Of a stretch of DNA of 64,000 nucleotides, positions 25,464 to 35,031 are shown piece by piece. This stretch comes from an uncultured Bacilli bacterium (lineage in GTDB: Bacteria; Bacillota_I; Bacilli_A; RFN20; CAG-449). Position numbers and translations under genes: made by a program. The notes under the pieces are model-generated. The model was given only the letters and a program-made list of their open reading frames with translations. It was not told the origin of the DNA and ran no database searches. Each line of letters opens with the position of its first letter. The first letter of the stretch is position 1. The DNA is taken from the NCBI GenBank assembly GCA_947632435.1, contig CANRPC010000008.1, forward strand, positions 1 through 64,000, in the 5' to 3' direction.

Positions 25464-26214
25464 AATAAAAAAGCTTAATTTTCAGGAAATTGAAAAGTTA
25501 ATAAAGGATTTTAAATTAATCATTTTTATTGATTATTTTCAAAAAATAAATGTGAGAAAAACTAAAAGAAGAATAAAAAGAAGATTAAAAAAATTGTGCA
25601 AAGAGGCATTTTTAGTCGCAGGAAAAAAATATGAATCAAAAGTGATTTTAAATAAATGCAATCTAATGATAAAAGAAATTAGTTCGCTTTTAAAAAAAGA
25701 TTTAGAATTTTATTTAGAAAGTGATCCTGCTATTTATGATGAAAAAGAAGTAATTTTAACTTATCCAGGATTTTATGCGATTTTTGTATATCGTTTAGCG
25801 CATTATTTATATAAATTGAATGTTCCTTATGTTCCTCGTTTAATGACTGAATTTGCTCATTCTAAAACAGGTATTGATATTCATCCAGGTGCTAAAATTG
25901 ATTGTTATTTTTTTATCGATCATGGTACAGGTATTGTCATTGGAGAAACAACAGATATTGGAAATCATGTAAAAATATATCAAGGAGTTACTCTTGGAGC
26001 AATTTCTTTAAATAAAGGCAGTATTTTAAAAGGTAAAAAAAGACATCCAACAATAAAAAATTATGTTACTATCTACGCGAATGCCTCTATTTTAGGGGGT
26101 GAAACTATCATCGGGGATAATGTTATTATTGCTGCGAATACTTTAGTATTTAAATCTATTGAGCCATATTCTTTAGTTAAAGATCTTACTTTTTTAAAAA
26201 TAAATAAAAATTAA
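25453..26214 (+). CDS. cysE: Serine O-acetyltransferase
   Basis: Acetylates serine with acetyl-CoA to make the substrate of CysK. The 253 residues include a helical N-terminal domain and a left-handed beta-helix of hexapeptide repeats from about residue 140. The active-site region reads DIHPGAKIDCYFFIDHGTGI, with the catalytic His in DHGTG, followed by VIGETTDIGNHVKIYQGVTLGA. The C-terminus is short and lacks an obvious tail with terminal Ile for CysK binding. The start lies inside the end of cysK (ATGATATG). It ends one base before the convergent stop of a hypothetical gene. A fully formed CysE-CysK complex is plausible but not shown. Confidence 0.92.
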   Translation: MICRIKKLNFQEIEKLIKDFKLIIFIDYFQKINVRKTKRRIKRRLKKLCKEAFLVAGKKYESKVILNKCNLMIKEISSLLKKDLEFYLESDPAIYDEKEVILTYPGFYAIFVYRLAHYLYKLNVPYVPRLMTEFAHSKTGIDIHPGAKIDCYFFIDHGTGIVIGETTDIGNHVKIYQGVTLGAISLNKGSILKGKKRHPTIKNYVTIYANASILGGETIIGDNVIIAANTLVFKSIEPYSLVKDLTFLKINKN

Positions 26215-26215
26215 T

Positions 26216-26650
26216 TTATTTAAGCATGCTAATTAAACTATCAACTTCTTTAACTAAGTTATTTAAAATTACTACAGCTTGATAGAATTTATTAAGCAAT
26301 GATTTAGCTAATGCTAGAGAAACATTTTCTACTTTGTACATATTTTCTTTATAGCAATCATATGACATAGATAATTGAAATACACATCTTTGTAAATAAG
26401 TATTTTTTATACGGGTTATTAAGACATTATTTGTTAAACCATTTTTCATATAAACTAGATAATTTTTTTCTACTTGACTTAATAATGTTCTTGCTAAATT
26501 TAAATGATATTGTGATTTTATTAACAACTTATCATTTTTTAAATATATATTATTGAAAATGGGTTTCATTTCTTGATTAATAAATTTAATTTTTTCTTTA
26601 ACGGCCACAATAACCCATGAGATATGAAAAGCAAGTTGATTAAATTCCAT
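26216..26650 (-). CDS. Hypothetical helical protein, third gene of the murA operon
   Basis: A 144-residue protein, if started at the ATG at 26650 that follows AAGG by seven bases. It has no recognised domain, signal peptide or membrane segment. The composition is helical with many Lys, Asn, Leu and Tyr (for example KSQYHLNLARTLLSQVEKNY and a closing VILNNLVKEVDSLISMLK). The start overlaps the end of the SGNH-like gene by 11 bases, so translation is coupled to it. Its function may be tied to the SGNH-like lipoprotein or to the cell wall, by location only. Confidence 0.65.
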   Translation of the reverse strand: MEFNQLAFHISWVIVAVKEKIKFINQEMKPIFNNIYLKNDKLLIKSQYHLNLARTLLSQVEKNYLVYMKNGLTNNVLITRIKNTYLQRCVFQLSMSYDCYKENMYKVENVSLALAKSLLNKFYQAVVILNNLVKEVDSLISMLK

Positions 26651-27269
26651 AATTAACCTTTTGATAAATATAATCACAAATATCTAAACGTTCATTTTTA
26701 TCAATTAATAATGAAACATCTCTTAAATCAATAAGAATACAGGAAAAATAAGAAGCGATCTCTTGAAATACTTCATAAAATGTATCTAATAATATTTCTA
26801 ATTTAATTTTTTCTTCATTTGATTTAAAAGTGACAATGTAAGGAGATAAAAGAAAAATTTTTTCTTTAAATATTTCTCTTATTTCTTCAATAGTTAAGAA
26901 AAAATAATAAGAAAATAATTCTTTTTGTGTTGCTATATAATCATCACTTAAATCTGTTTGATTTATATTAATGCGCATGATATCGCTTGTTCCAATATGA
27001 ATAAATATATTTTTTGATGACTTTAAGGCATTTTTTAAAGAGACATTATTCTTTTTAGCGTCTTGATCAATAAAAGAATATAAAAAGGAGATATAACCAT
27101 CTTGCATTAAATAATTATCATTAACTTTTAAATTTTTTTCTTCTTTTAAATAAGCATCAAAATTTAAATTTTTTAAATCATTGCCTAGAAATAAAATGTC
27201 ATCTTTTGCTTGATAAGAACAAGATATGATACATAAAAAAAGAATGACAATCCAAATTAATTTTTTCAT
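26640..27269 (-). CDS. SGNH-hydrolase-like lipoprotein (catalytic Ser apparently missing)
   Basis: A 209-residue predicted lipoprotein: N-terminus MKKLIWIVILFLCIISC with Cys 17 as lipidation site. The rest resembles an SGNH/GDSL hydrolase: block I reads DDILFLGNDL where active enzymes have a GDS, and block III reads IHIGTSDIMRIN like the GxND block. The nucleophilic Ser is not visible, so it may be inactive or use another residue. A closing Asp-x-x-His could not be placed. It starts one base after the murA stop, so it is co-expressed with murA. A role on the wall polymer or its acetylation is conceivable, which is inference. Confidence 0.6.
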   Translation of the reverse strand: MKKLIWIVILFLCIISCSYQAKDDILFLGNDLKNLNFDAYLKEEKNLKVNDNYLMQDGYISFLYSFIDQDAKKNNVSLKNALKSSKNIFIHIGTSDIMRININQTDLSDDYIATQKELFSYYFFLTIEEIREIFKEKIFLLSPYIVTFKSNEEKIKLEILLDTFYEVFQEIASYFSCILIDLRDVSLLIDKNERLDICDYIYQKVNYGI

Positions 27270-28510
27270 TATTTTTCCACCTTTATATCTGCGCCTAAGG
27301 CTTTAAGTTTAAGGACAATATTTTCATAACCACGATATAAAATTTCGGCATCTTCTATTTTTGTTGTTCCTTGAGCATTTAATGCGCATAAAAGAATAGA
27401 TGCAGCGCAGCGTAAATCTTTTGCTTTAACAACATTACCATGTAAAGAAAAAATGCCATTTATTAAAATAGTGTTTTTTTCTTTAAAAATTACCGCGCCT
27501 AATTTTTTTAATTCTTCAACATGAGAAAATCTTTCATCATAAATATTCTCTTTAATAACATGTATTCTTTTTATAGTTGTTAAATAAGCAGTTAATATTG
27601 GTTGTAAATCCGTTGGAAATAAAGGATATTCTCCTGTTTCTACGATTAAACTTTTTTTAACTTTAGATTTTTCAATTACTAAAGCATCTTCGATAAAATA
27701 ATATATAATATCTAATTTTTGCAAAATATTTTCTAAATATACAATTTGTTCACGGATTACAGGATGTAATTTTATTTTTCCTAAAGTTGCTGCGATAAAA
27801 ACAAAAGTACCTATTTCCATACGATCAGGAATATTTGTAAAATTTAAATCATGAAAAGTACCTTTTCCGATAATAATAGAATTATTTTTGCGATATATTT
27901 TTTTCCCTGCTTTGTTTAAAAACTCAATTAAAGTATCAATTTCAATTTCTTTAGAAACATTTTCGATAGTTATAATTTCTTGAGCATAAAGTCCCATTAA
28001 AATTGCATTAACTGTTGCCCCAAAAGAAACATTTTTTAAAACTATATGTGAATTAGTATACTTTTCAAAATTAAATATTAAATGATCTTTCTCTAAATAA
28101 TTTGCTCCATAATCTTGAAACATTTTTAAATGAATATCTATTGGTCTAGTTGAAAAATTACAACCTCCAGGATAATTTATTTCTAATTTTTTTGTAATTG
28201 GTAATAACGCGCCTATTAAATAATAAGATGCACGAAATTTGTTTACTTCTTCAAGACATAAATTATGATATTCTATATTTTTAGAATCAATTAATAAGTG
28301 ATTAGAGTCAATAAACATACATTTGACATTTAAAACATTTAAAATTTCTAAAAAATTATAAATGTCTGTTAAAACGGGAATGTTTTTTAATATAACTTTT
28401 TTTTGTATTGCTAAGGCACCAGCAATTAAACATAATGCAGCATTTTTTGATCCTGAAATTTGAACTTCTCCACTTAAATCAACATTTCCATTTATAAGTA
28501 AGCTAGACAT
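27269..28510 (-). CDS. murA: UDP-N-acetylglucosamine 1-carboxyvinyltransferase
   Basis: First committed step of peptidoglycan synthesis: adds enolpyruvate from PEP to UDP-GlcNAc in the cytosol. The 413 residues match the family. GSKNAALCLIAGAL (about 20-33) holds the conserved Lys-Asn pair; the flexible loop has the catalytic Cys 117 in PGGCNFSTRPIDIH, the residue attacked by fosfomycin; RAASILLCALNA lies near the C-terminus. GAAGTGAT precedes the ATG. It leads an operon with the SGNH-like lipoprotein and a helical protein and diverges from tldD. No second MurA copy is seen here. Identification is secure. Confidence 0.95.
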   Translation of the reverse strand: MSSLLINGNVDLSGEVQISGSKNAALCLIAGALAIQKKVILKNIPVLTDIYNFLEILNVLNVKCMFIDSNHLLIDSKNIEYHNLCLEEVNKFRASYYLIGALLPITKKLEINYPGGCNFSTRPIDIHLKMFQDYGANYLEKDHLIFNFEKYTNSHIVLKNVSFGATVNAILMGLYAQEIITIENVSKEIEIDTLIEFLNKAGKKIYRKNNSIIIGKGTFHDLNFTNIPDRMEIGTFVFIAATLGKIKLHPVIREQIVYLENILQKLDIIYYFIEDALVIEKSKVKKSLIVETGEYPLFPTDLQPILTAYLTTIKRIHVIKENIYDERFSHVEELKKLGAVIFKEKNTILINGIFSLHGNVVKAKDLRCAASILLCALNAQGTTKIEDAEILYRGYENIVLKLKALGADIKVEK

Positions 28511-28654
28511 AAAATCACTTCCTTATTTTTACATTATGTTAATAGGTTAATCTTTAGAATTATTTAAAAAAAATAATTTAAAAAAAGGAAGCTAAAATCT
28601 ACTTATTATATAAAAAAAATGATATGATAAAAAAAGTTAAAGGAGACATATTTT

Positions 28655-30046
28655 ATGATTAGTAAAAACCTAGCCCAACTAGTATTAAATGAGTGTCTTT
28701 CTACTGGTGCAGAGTTTGCTGAAATCTTTTTAGAAGAAACTGAAGAAGAAAAAATATCTTTAGATTCTTCTATCGTGGAAACTGTTTCCTCCTCTTTAAA
28801 TTATGGAGCAGGTATTCGCTTGATTTCAGGATTACAAAGCGTTTATGGACACACAAATAACATTTCAAAAAAAGGACTTTTAGACCTTGCTTCGATGTTA
28901 AAACAATCGTTTGCTAAAGAAAGAATTAGATATTGTAGCCCTATTGCTAAAGTTCGGGTAATAGCTAAACATAAACCAGAGATTTCTTACCAAGAAATTT
29001 CTAAAGAAGAAAAAATAAAATTTTGTAAAAAAATTGAAAAGTCAATGCATATTGATAAAAGAATCGTAAGAACAGTTGTCGGACTTTTAGATACAACTCA
29101 AAAAGTGCAAATTTTTAATAGCGAGGGTAAAGAAATTTGTGATACTCGTGTTCGTGGACGTATGAGTTTACTTGCTGTTGCTAAAGATGAAAAAGGAATT
29201 GAGACTTCTTTTCAAGGACCAGGAGCTCAAAAAGGAATGGAATTTTTCTACAAAGAAAATGACATGGAAGAAATAGCAAGAGGAGTTGCTGAATCCGCAT
29301 TAACGATGTTAAATGCTAAAGAATGTCCTTCAGGTAAAATGCCTGTAGTTATTGGAAACGGATTTGGTGGAGTAATATTTCATGAAGCATGCGGTCATTC
29401 TTTAGAAGCATCTTCAGTTTCAAAAAATCTTTCTGTTTTTGCTAATAAATTAGGAGAACAAATCGCTTCACCATGTGTTAATGCAGTCGATGATGGCACA
29501 ATTAAAGGTGGCTGGGGAAGCGGTAATGTTGATGATGAAGGTTACCCTTGCCAAAGAAATGTTCTTATTAAAAATGGTATTTTAACTTCATATATGGTTG
29601 ATAGTTTTAATGGCAAAAGGATGTCTGCTAAGCAAACGGGTTCTTCAAGAAGAGAATCTTATCGTTATGAACCAACTTCAAGAATGACAAATACTTTTAT
29701 TTTACCTGGAAAAAATACTTTTGATGAAATGATTTCCTCGATAAAATATGGCTTATATGCAAAATCTATGGGAGGGGGCAGTGTAAATCCTGCGACTGGA
29801 GAATTTAACTTTGCTTGTAATGAAGCATATATGATTGAAGATGGTAAAATTACTTATCCTGTCAAAGGTGCAACTTTAATAGGATCAGGAAAAGATATCT
29901 TAATGAAAATTGATATGATAGGTAATGATTTAAAAAGAGCGCAAGGAATGTGTGGTGCAAGTTCAGGAAGCATACCTGTTGATGTAGGACAACCAACATT
30001 AAGAGTAAGTGAAATTACTGTTGGAGGAAGCGGAGGTAAAAATTAA
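28655..30046 (+). CDS. tldD: TldD family metalloprotease subunit
   Basis: Large subunit of the TldD/TldE (PmbA) zinc protease, which trims peptides in the cytosol; family members process antitoxin or RiPP precursors. The 463 residues contain the zinc motif HEACGH at 243-248, corresponding to HExxxH. The C-terminal half carries the conserved MGGGSVNPATGEFNFACNEA and GAPxGS-like region (CGASSGSIPVDVG). AAAGGAGA precedes the ATG. It overlaps tldE by one base (TAATG), so both subunits are made together. No RiPP precursor or toxin-antitoxin gene is adjacent. Confidence 0.93.
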   Translation: MISKNLAQLVLNECLSTGAEFAEIFLEETEEEKISLDSSIVETVSSSLNYGAGIRLISGLQSVYGHTNNISKKGLLDLASMLKQSFAKERIRYCSPIAKVRVIAKHKPEISYQEISKEEKIKFCKKIEKSMHIDKRIVRTVVGLLDTTQKVQIFNSEGKEICDTRVRGRMSLLAVAKDEKGIETSFQGPGAQKGMEFFYKENDMEEIARGVAESALTMLNAKECPSGKMPVVIGNGFGGVIFHEACGHSLEASSVSKNLSVFANKLGEQIASPCVNAVDDGTIKGGWGSGNVDDEGYPCQRNVLIKNGILTSYMVDSFNGKRMSAKQTGSSRRESYRYEPTSRMTNTFILPGKNTFDEMISSIKYGLYAKSMGGGSVNPATGEFNFACNEAYMIEDGKITYPVKGATLIGSGKDILMKIDMIGNDLKRAQGMCGASSGSIPVDVGQPTLRVSEITVGGSGGKN

Positions 30047-31371
30047 TGAAATATGATATTTATTTTCAAGAAGCAAAAAAAATCGGCTTAGAGGCTTTAG
30101 AACTTGCTTCTACTAGTGCTTCATCTTTATCATTTTCTTTGTTTCATGGTGAAATTGAAAATTATACTGTAGCAAAATCATTTTCTTTAACAGCAAGAGG
30201 AATATATCATGGTAAATTTGGCTATGCTGTTAGTGAAAAAAATGATAATACGACACCTAAATATATCGTAGAACAAATAAAAGAAAATGCTTTAGTTAAC
30301 GAAACAAAAGAAAGCGCGGAAATTTTTAAAGGTAGTCAAAAATACACGAATAAAAATGTTTATGATTCTTCATATTTGAAAATACCAGTAGAGCATAAAA
30401 TTGCTTTAGCTAAAGAAATGGAAAAAGCATTAAGAGAAGCAGATAAAAGAATTTATGAAGTAGAAATATCCTATTCAGAAGAAGAGGAAGAAATTCGCTT
30501 AATGAATTCTTATGGGTTAAATTTAAAAAGTAAAACTAATATTTTATATTATTATGTTTCGGCAGTTGCTACGGATGAAAATGAAGAAACAAAAACAGGA
30601 TATAAAATTTCTTTTAGCAATAATTTTGAAACTTTTAATCCTAAAGCTATAGTTAATGAAGTAGTTGAAAAAACAATATCTCAACTTAATGGTAAACCTT
30701 GTAAATCAAAAAAATATAAAGCAATTTTAGATAAATCAGTTACTGCAAGTTTATTAAATTTTTTCTTGCAAAGTGTTTCTAGTGAAGCAATTCATAAAAA
30801 TTCAAGTATGTTAGCAGGTAAATTAAATACTCTTGTAGCCTCAAAAAAAATAACACTTGAAGAAAGACCATTAAGTAAAAATATGTTTTTTAGAGGATTT
30901 GATGATGAAGGAGTTGCTACTTTTAATAAAAAAATCATTGACAAAGGCGTTTTAAAAACTTATTTATATGATTTAAAAAATGCTCGTATGGATAAGGTAG
31001 AGCCAACGGGAAATGGGTATAAGGGTAGCGATGGTAAAGCACATGTATCCTATGTCAATCCATATTTAAAACCAGGTAAAAATAGTTTAGAACAACTCTT
31101 TGAAATGGTTAATGAAGGAATTTATATCACTACAGTCCAAGGATTACATGCTGGAATTAATGCTCAATCAGGAAATTTCTCCTTGCAAGCTGCAGGTTAT
31201 TTAATTGAAAATGGTAAACGTGGACAAGCAGTTACCTTAATAACTATCGCGGGCAATTTATTTGAAATGTTAAAAGATGTTAAAGAAGTTGGATCTGATT
31301 CCGAATTATTATCCAATGGATTTACTTGCTCATCAATATATTTAAAAAATTTAGCGGTTTCTGGAAATTAA
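30046..31371 (+). CDS. pmbA: TldE/PmbA family metalloprotease subunit
   Basis: Partner subunit of TldD, 441 residues, lacking the zinc motif as expected for TldE/PmbA. The family layout is clear: an N-terminal alpha/beta domain, then RGFDDEGVAT with a following GVLKTYLYDLKNARMD, and the C-terminal YVNPYLKPG and AGINAQSGNFSLQAAGYLIE. It shares a bicistronic message with tldD and ends at a hairpin terminator with a T-rich tail. Substrate not known. Confidence 0.92.
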   Translation: MKYDIYFQEAKKIGLEALELASTSASSLSFSLFHGEIENYTVAKSFSLTARGIYHGKFGYAVSEKNDNTTPKYIVEQIKENALVNETKESAEIFKGSQKYTNKNVYDSSYLKIPVEHKIALAKEMEKALREADKRIYEVEISYSEEEEEIRLMNSYGLNLKSKTNILYYYVSAVATDENEETKTGYKISFSNNFETFNPKAIVNEVVEKTISQLNGKPCKSKKYKAILDKSVTASLLNFFLQSVSSEAIHKNSSMLAGKLNTLVASKKITLEERPLSKNMFFRGFDDEGVATFNKKIIDKGVLKTYLYDLKNARMDKVEPTGNGYKGSDGKAHVSYVNPYLKPGKNSLEQLFEMVNEGIYITTVQGLHAGINAQSGNFSLQAAGYLIENGKRGQAVTLITIAGNLFEMLKDVKEVGSDSELLSNGFTCSSIYLKNLAVSGN

Positions 31372-31393
31372 AAAAAGACTCTTAAAGAGCCTT
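31371..31393 (-). terminator. Terminator of the secA-GT2 operon
   Basis: On the minus strand AAGGCTCT pairs with AGAGTCTT (one G.U) around a three-base loop, followed by T6. It lies about 40 bases after the GT2 stop codon. Confidence 0.75.
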
Positions 31394-31400
31394 ATTTAAT

Positions 31401-31439
31401 AAGCGGTTTAGTAAAAATATTAAATCGCTTTTTATTTTT
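31401..31439 (+). terminator. tldD-tldE terminator
   Basis: AAGCGGTTTA pairs with TAAATCGCTT (one G.U) around a ten-base loop and is followed by TTTATTTTT. It overlaps the stop codon of the convergent GT2 gene. Confidence 0.75.
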
Positions 31440-32397
31440 GCATATTACTATCTAAATCTTCATCGATTATATATAATGGTCGATCTTGAGCTTCTTTAAA
31501 TATTCTAGCAATATATTGAGAAATAATTCCTAAGAAAATAAATACTAAACTAAAGAAAAATGCGATAAAGAATAAAAGAAAGAAGAATTTACTATCGATA
31601 TTTAAAGAATATACGTTACATTTTTTTAAGATTAAAAAAATAGCAAAAACTAACATTCCAATTATAGAAATAATAGAAGTATAGATACCAAATTTTAATG
31701 ACCAACCAAGGGGAATTGAAGATGAAGAAACAATAGAATCACCAGCAAGAGAAAACATGGATTTATAATTATATTTTGATTCACCTTTAAGTCTTTTTGG
31801 TCTTACAAAATCAACAGAGGTTGTTTTAAAGCCAACATAAGGAACAATAACTCTAAAAACACGACTTCTTTCATTTAAAGCATTAATATGATCAAGAACT
31901 TTACGAGAAATTAAACGGAAATTACCAATATTTTTAGGAACTTTTATTTTACCTGATAATTTATAAATTACATCGTAATATTTTTCCGCGGTAAATCTTT
32001 TTAAAAAGGAGTCTTTTTTTCTATCGACACGACGGCCATTAACTACTTCATAACCTTCTTCATATTTTTTTAATAATTCATATATTACTTCAGGAGGATC
32101 TTGTAAATCTGAATCCATAATTATAATCGCGTCGCCTTTAGCTTCCTTCATACCAGCACATATCGCGGCTTCATGTCCATAATTTCTTGAAAAAGAAATA
32201 AGATGAATACGATCATCTTTATTTTTAAATTCTTTAAGTAAAGATAATGTTTTATCTTTAGAACCATCGTTAATAAGTACAAATTCAAAAATATATTTAT
32301 CTTTTACTTTTTCTACGATATTGCAAATAGTTTTATAAAAAATAGGCGCCATTTCTTCTTCGTTATACATTGGTGCCACGATTGAAATTCTTTGCAT
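31432..32397 (-). CDS. Glycosyltransferase family 2, DPM1/GtrB-like membrane enzyme
   Basis: A 321-residue polyprenyl-phosphate glycosyltransferase of the GtrB/YkcC type. The GT-A fold starts with ISIVAPMYNEEEMAPIFYKT; the metal and sugar-nucleotide motif is IIMDSDLQDPPEV, followed by the GRR loop (VVNGRRVDRKKDS) and FRLISRKVLD. Two C-terminal helices (about 229-252 and 268-290) anchor it. Such enzymes load a sugar onto undecaprenyl phosphate for transfer to a wall polymer or lipid outside the cell. It starts directly after the GNAT gene, with GGAGAAGT as ribosome site. No GtrA flippase or GT-C partner is present here. The sugar is not known. Confidence 0.9.
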   Translation of the reverse strand: MQRISIVAPMYNEEEMAPIFYKTICNIVEKVKDKYIFEFVLINDGSKDKTLSLLKEFKNKDDRIHLISFSRNYGHEAAICAGMKEAKGDAIIIMDSDLQDPPEVIYELLKKYEEGYEVVNGRRVDRKKDSFLKRFTAEKYYDVIYKLSGKIKVPKNIGNFRLISRKVLDHINALNERSRVFRVIVPYVGFKTTSVDFVRPKRLKGESKYNYKSMFSLAGDSIVSSSSIPLGWSLKFGIYTSIISIIGMLVFAIFLILKKCNVYSLNIDSKFFFLLFFIAFFFSLVFIFLGIISQYIARIFKEAQDRPLYIIDEDLDSNMQK

Positions 32398-33003
32398 TTA
32401 CTTCTCCTCCGTTAATTCGATTTCATCTTTTAATAAAGAATACAATTTTATATCGTGAAATTCTTCATTATATAGGGCATATTTTCTTTGTGTACCTTCA
32501 TAATGAAATCCTGATTTAATAAGGGCAATTTCTGAAAAATCATCATCAGCATCGATTTTTGCTTGAATTCTTCGTACTAATTTTGTGGAAAATAAATATG
32601 AACATGCGAGTTTAATTGCCTCGATGATATATGTATCTTTTAATCCTAAAACAGTGTAAAAAGAAATAGAACAATTGCCTTCTTCACTATAATAATGTGG
32701 AACTTGAATAACCCCGATAAATTCTTTGGTCTTAGTTGAGGTTATAGCCCATCCGACAGATTTACCAGTTTCATATCTAGAAGTATAATCCATTAAATAA
32801 ACCATGTAATCATCATCAGTATTTAAAAAATTAAAACTATGATATCTTTTAAATTTTAAGTCTTCATAAGTATCATGAGCATAAACTGCATCTTTAACGA
32901 CTAATTTTCGTAAAGTAACTTTCTTTCCTTCAATTTTTGCTGAAATTAATTTACTTGGTTTTTTCTTCTTATGGAAAAAGTCCTCAAATTTTAAAAGTTT
33001 CAT
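32398..33003 (-). CDS. GNAT family N-acetyltransferase
   Basis: A 201-residue protein with a RimJ/RimL-type GNAT domain from about residue 25: VTLRKLVVKDAVYAHDTYED opens the fold, the middle contains GWAITSTKTKEFIGVIQVPH, and the acetyl-CoA-proximal end reads LVRRIQAKIDADDDFSEIALIKSGF then HYEGTQRKYA. A basic N-terminal 25 residues (HKKKKPSK) are unusual. It follows uvrB by 54 bases and abuts the GT2 gene. Substrate unknown; protein N-termini, antibiotics or a metabolite are possible. Confidence 0.85.
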   Translation of the reverse strand: MKLLKFEDFFHKKKKPSKLISAKIEGKKVTLRKLVVKDAVYAHDTYEDLKFKRYHSFNFLNTDDDYMVYLMDYTSRYETGKSVGWAITSTKTKEFIGVIQVPHYYSEEGNCSISFYTVLGLKDTYIIEAIKLACSYLFSTKLVRRIQAKIDADDDFSEIALIKSGFHYEGTQRKYALYNEEFHDIKLYSLLKDEIELTEEK

Positions 33004-33057
33004 ATATCTTAACTCCTTTTTTAATTATAACGTAAAAAAATATTAATAGGGAAATAT

Positions 33058-35031
33058 TTATTCATTTTTTAATTCAAACAAAATATCGCGTAAAGTTGCA
33101 GCTTTTTCAAAATCGTAATTTTTTGCTGCCTGGCGCATTTCTTTTTCAACATCTTTAATCATTTTATCTTTTTCACTTCTAGTTAATTTTTTAGTATTTT
33201 TGGCTTTAATTTGTAAAGAATCATCAATTACTTTTAAAGGCAAACGTATTTCTTTAATAATTGTTCTTGGTATTATATTATGTTCTTTATTATAAGCTTC
33301 TTGAATAGATCTTCTTCGACTAGTTTCATCAATAGCTTCTTTCATTGATCTAGTTATTTTAGAAGCATACATAATAACTTTACCATTTTCGTTTCTTGCA
33401 GCACGTCCAATTATTTGTATTAAAGATGTCGTGGATCTTAAAAATCCTTCTTTATCAGCATCAAGAATAGTTATTAAGGAAACTTCAGGAATATCTAAAC
33501 CCTCTCTTAAAAGATTAATACCTATCAATACATCATATTTTCCTTTACGAAATTGATATATAATTTGAGTTCTTTCTAAAGTTTTTGTTTCGTTATGTAA
33601 ATAAACAACCTTTTTCCCTTTTTCTTTTAAATATGCCGTTAAATTTTCTGCATCTTTAATAGTTAAAGTTACAACCATTACTCTTTCATTTTTAGCTATA
33701 ACTTTATCAATTTCTCCGATTAAATCATAAATAGGATTTTCTACATTTTTAACCTCAATTATAGGGTCTAACAATCCAGTCGGACGAATAATTTGCTCGA
33801 CAACTTCTCCCCCTGTTTTGTCTAATTCATATGAACCTGGAGTCGCGGATGTACAAATAACTTGATTTATTTTATTTTCAAATTCTGAAAAATTTAAAGG
33901 TCTATTATCAAGCGCGGAAGGTAAACGAAAACCATATTCAACAAGCGTTTCTTTACGAGAGCGATCACCATTGAACATGCCTCTTACTTGAGAAAAAGTT
34001 ACGTGAGATTCATCGACGATGAGTAAATAATCTTTTGGTAGATAATCAAAAAGACAATAAGGAGTTTCCCCTTCTTTTCGGCCATCAATATGACGAGAAT
34101 AATTTTCAATTCCAGGACAGATACCAAATTCTAATAATGATTCAATATCGCGTGTTGTACGTTGAGCCAATCTTTCTTCTTCAAGATATTTTCCTTGTTC
34201 GTGAAAAAAAGAAGTTCGCTTTTTTAATTCTTCTTTAATACTTTCAACGGCTTTTTCAATTCTATCCATAGTAGAGGCATATTCGTGAGCAGGAAAAATA
34301 GGATATTCATTATAAGTATGAATTATTTCTTTTGTTGTTAAATCGCATTCTCTAATTTCTTGAAGAACATCAAATTCATCTAATAATAAGCGAATGACTA
34401 TTTCTTTGGTGGATGGAGGAACAATTTCAATAACATCGCCATTTACTCTAAATGAGCCAGAATTCAAATCAAGATTATTTCTTTTATATTGACTATCAAC
34501 TAATTTAGCATAAAGTTCTTTACGATTAATTTCTTGACCTTTATATAGGAAAAACGCTAAAGATTGATATTCGGCAGGATCTGTTAAACCATATATCGCG
34601 GCTACCGAGGCCACGACAATCGTATCTCTTCTTTCTAAAAGCGAATTAATCGCCGAGGCACGCATTATTTCAATTTCTTCATTCATTACAGCATTTTTGT
34701 CAATGTAAGTATCGGAAGAAGGAATATATGCTTCAGGTTGATAAAAATCAAAGTTTGAAACAAAATATTCAACTCGATTATTAGGAAATAGTTCTTTAAA
34801 TTCACTGTAAAGTTGCCCTGCAAGAGTTTTATTATGAACTAAAACTAAAGTTGGTCGATTAACTTTTTCAATAATATTTGCTACAGTAAATGTTTTACCT
34901 GTTCCAGTTGCGCCTAGTAAAACTTGAAATTTTTGGTTGTTTTTAAGACCTTTTACTAAATTTTCAATTGCTTGAGGTTGGTCACCAGTTGGTTTGTAAT
35001 TAGAAACAATTTTAAAAGGTATATCACTCAT
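33058..35031 (-). CDS. uvrB: Excinuclease ABC subunit B
   Basis: Damage-verifying helicase of nucleotide excision repair, acting with UvrA and UvrC. Starting from the ATG at 35031 (MSDIPFKIV, as in homologues), it is 657 residues. Walker A is GATGTGKT (about 36-43); the beta-hairpin region that clamps DNA reads YYxxxxYIPSSDTYI-like as FYQPEAYIPSSDTYIDKNA; motif V/VI are GINLLREGLDIPEVSL and QIIGRAARN. A UVR domain (about 620-655) for UvrC binding closes the protein. The start overlaps the end of yitT (AATGAGTGA), so no separate ribosome site is needed. A GTG three codons upstream is less likely. Confidence 0.96.
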   Translation of the reverse strand: MSDIPFKIVSNYKPTGDQPQAIENLVKGLKNNQKFQVLLGATGTGKTFTVANIIEKVNRPTLVLVHNKTLAGQLYSEFKELFPNNRVEYFVSNFDFYQPEAYIPSSDTYIDKNAVMNEEIEIMRASAINSLLERRDTIVVASVAAIYGLTDPAEYQSLAFFLYKGQEINRKELYAKLVDSQYKRNNLDLNSGSFRVNGDVIEIVPPSTKEIVIRLLLDEFDVLQEIRECDLTTKEIIHTYNEYPIFPAHEYASTMDRIEKAVESIKEELKKRTSFFHEQGKYLEEERLAQRTTRDIESLLEFGICPGIENYSRHIDGRKEGETPYCLFDYLPKDYLLIVDESHVTFSQVRGMFNGDRSRKETLVEYGFRLPSALDNRPLNFSEFENKINQVICTSATPGSYELDKTGGEVVEQIIRPTGLLDPIIEVKNVENPIYDLIGEIDKVIAKNERVMVVTLTIKDAENLTAYLKEKGKKVVYLHNETKTLERTQIIYQFRKGKYDVLIGINLLREGLDIPEVSLITILDADKEGFLRSTTSLIQIIGRAARNENGKVIMYASKITRSMKEAIDETSRRRSIQEAYNKEHNIIPRTIIKEIRLPLKVIDDSLQIKAKNTKKLTRSEKDKMIKDVEKEMRQAAKNYDFEKAATLRDILFELKNE

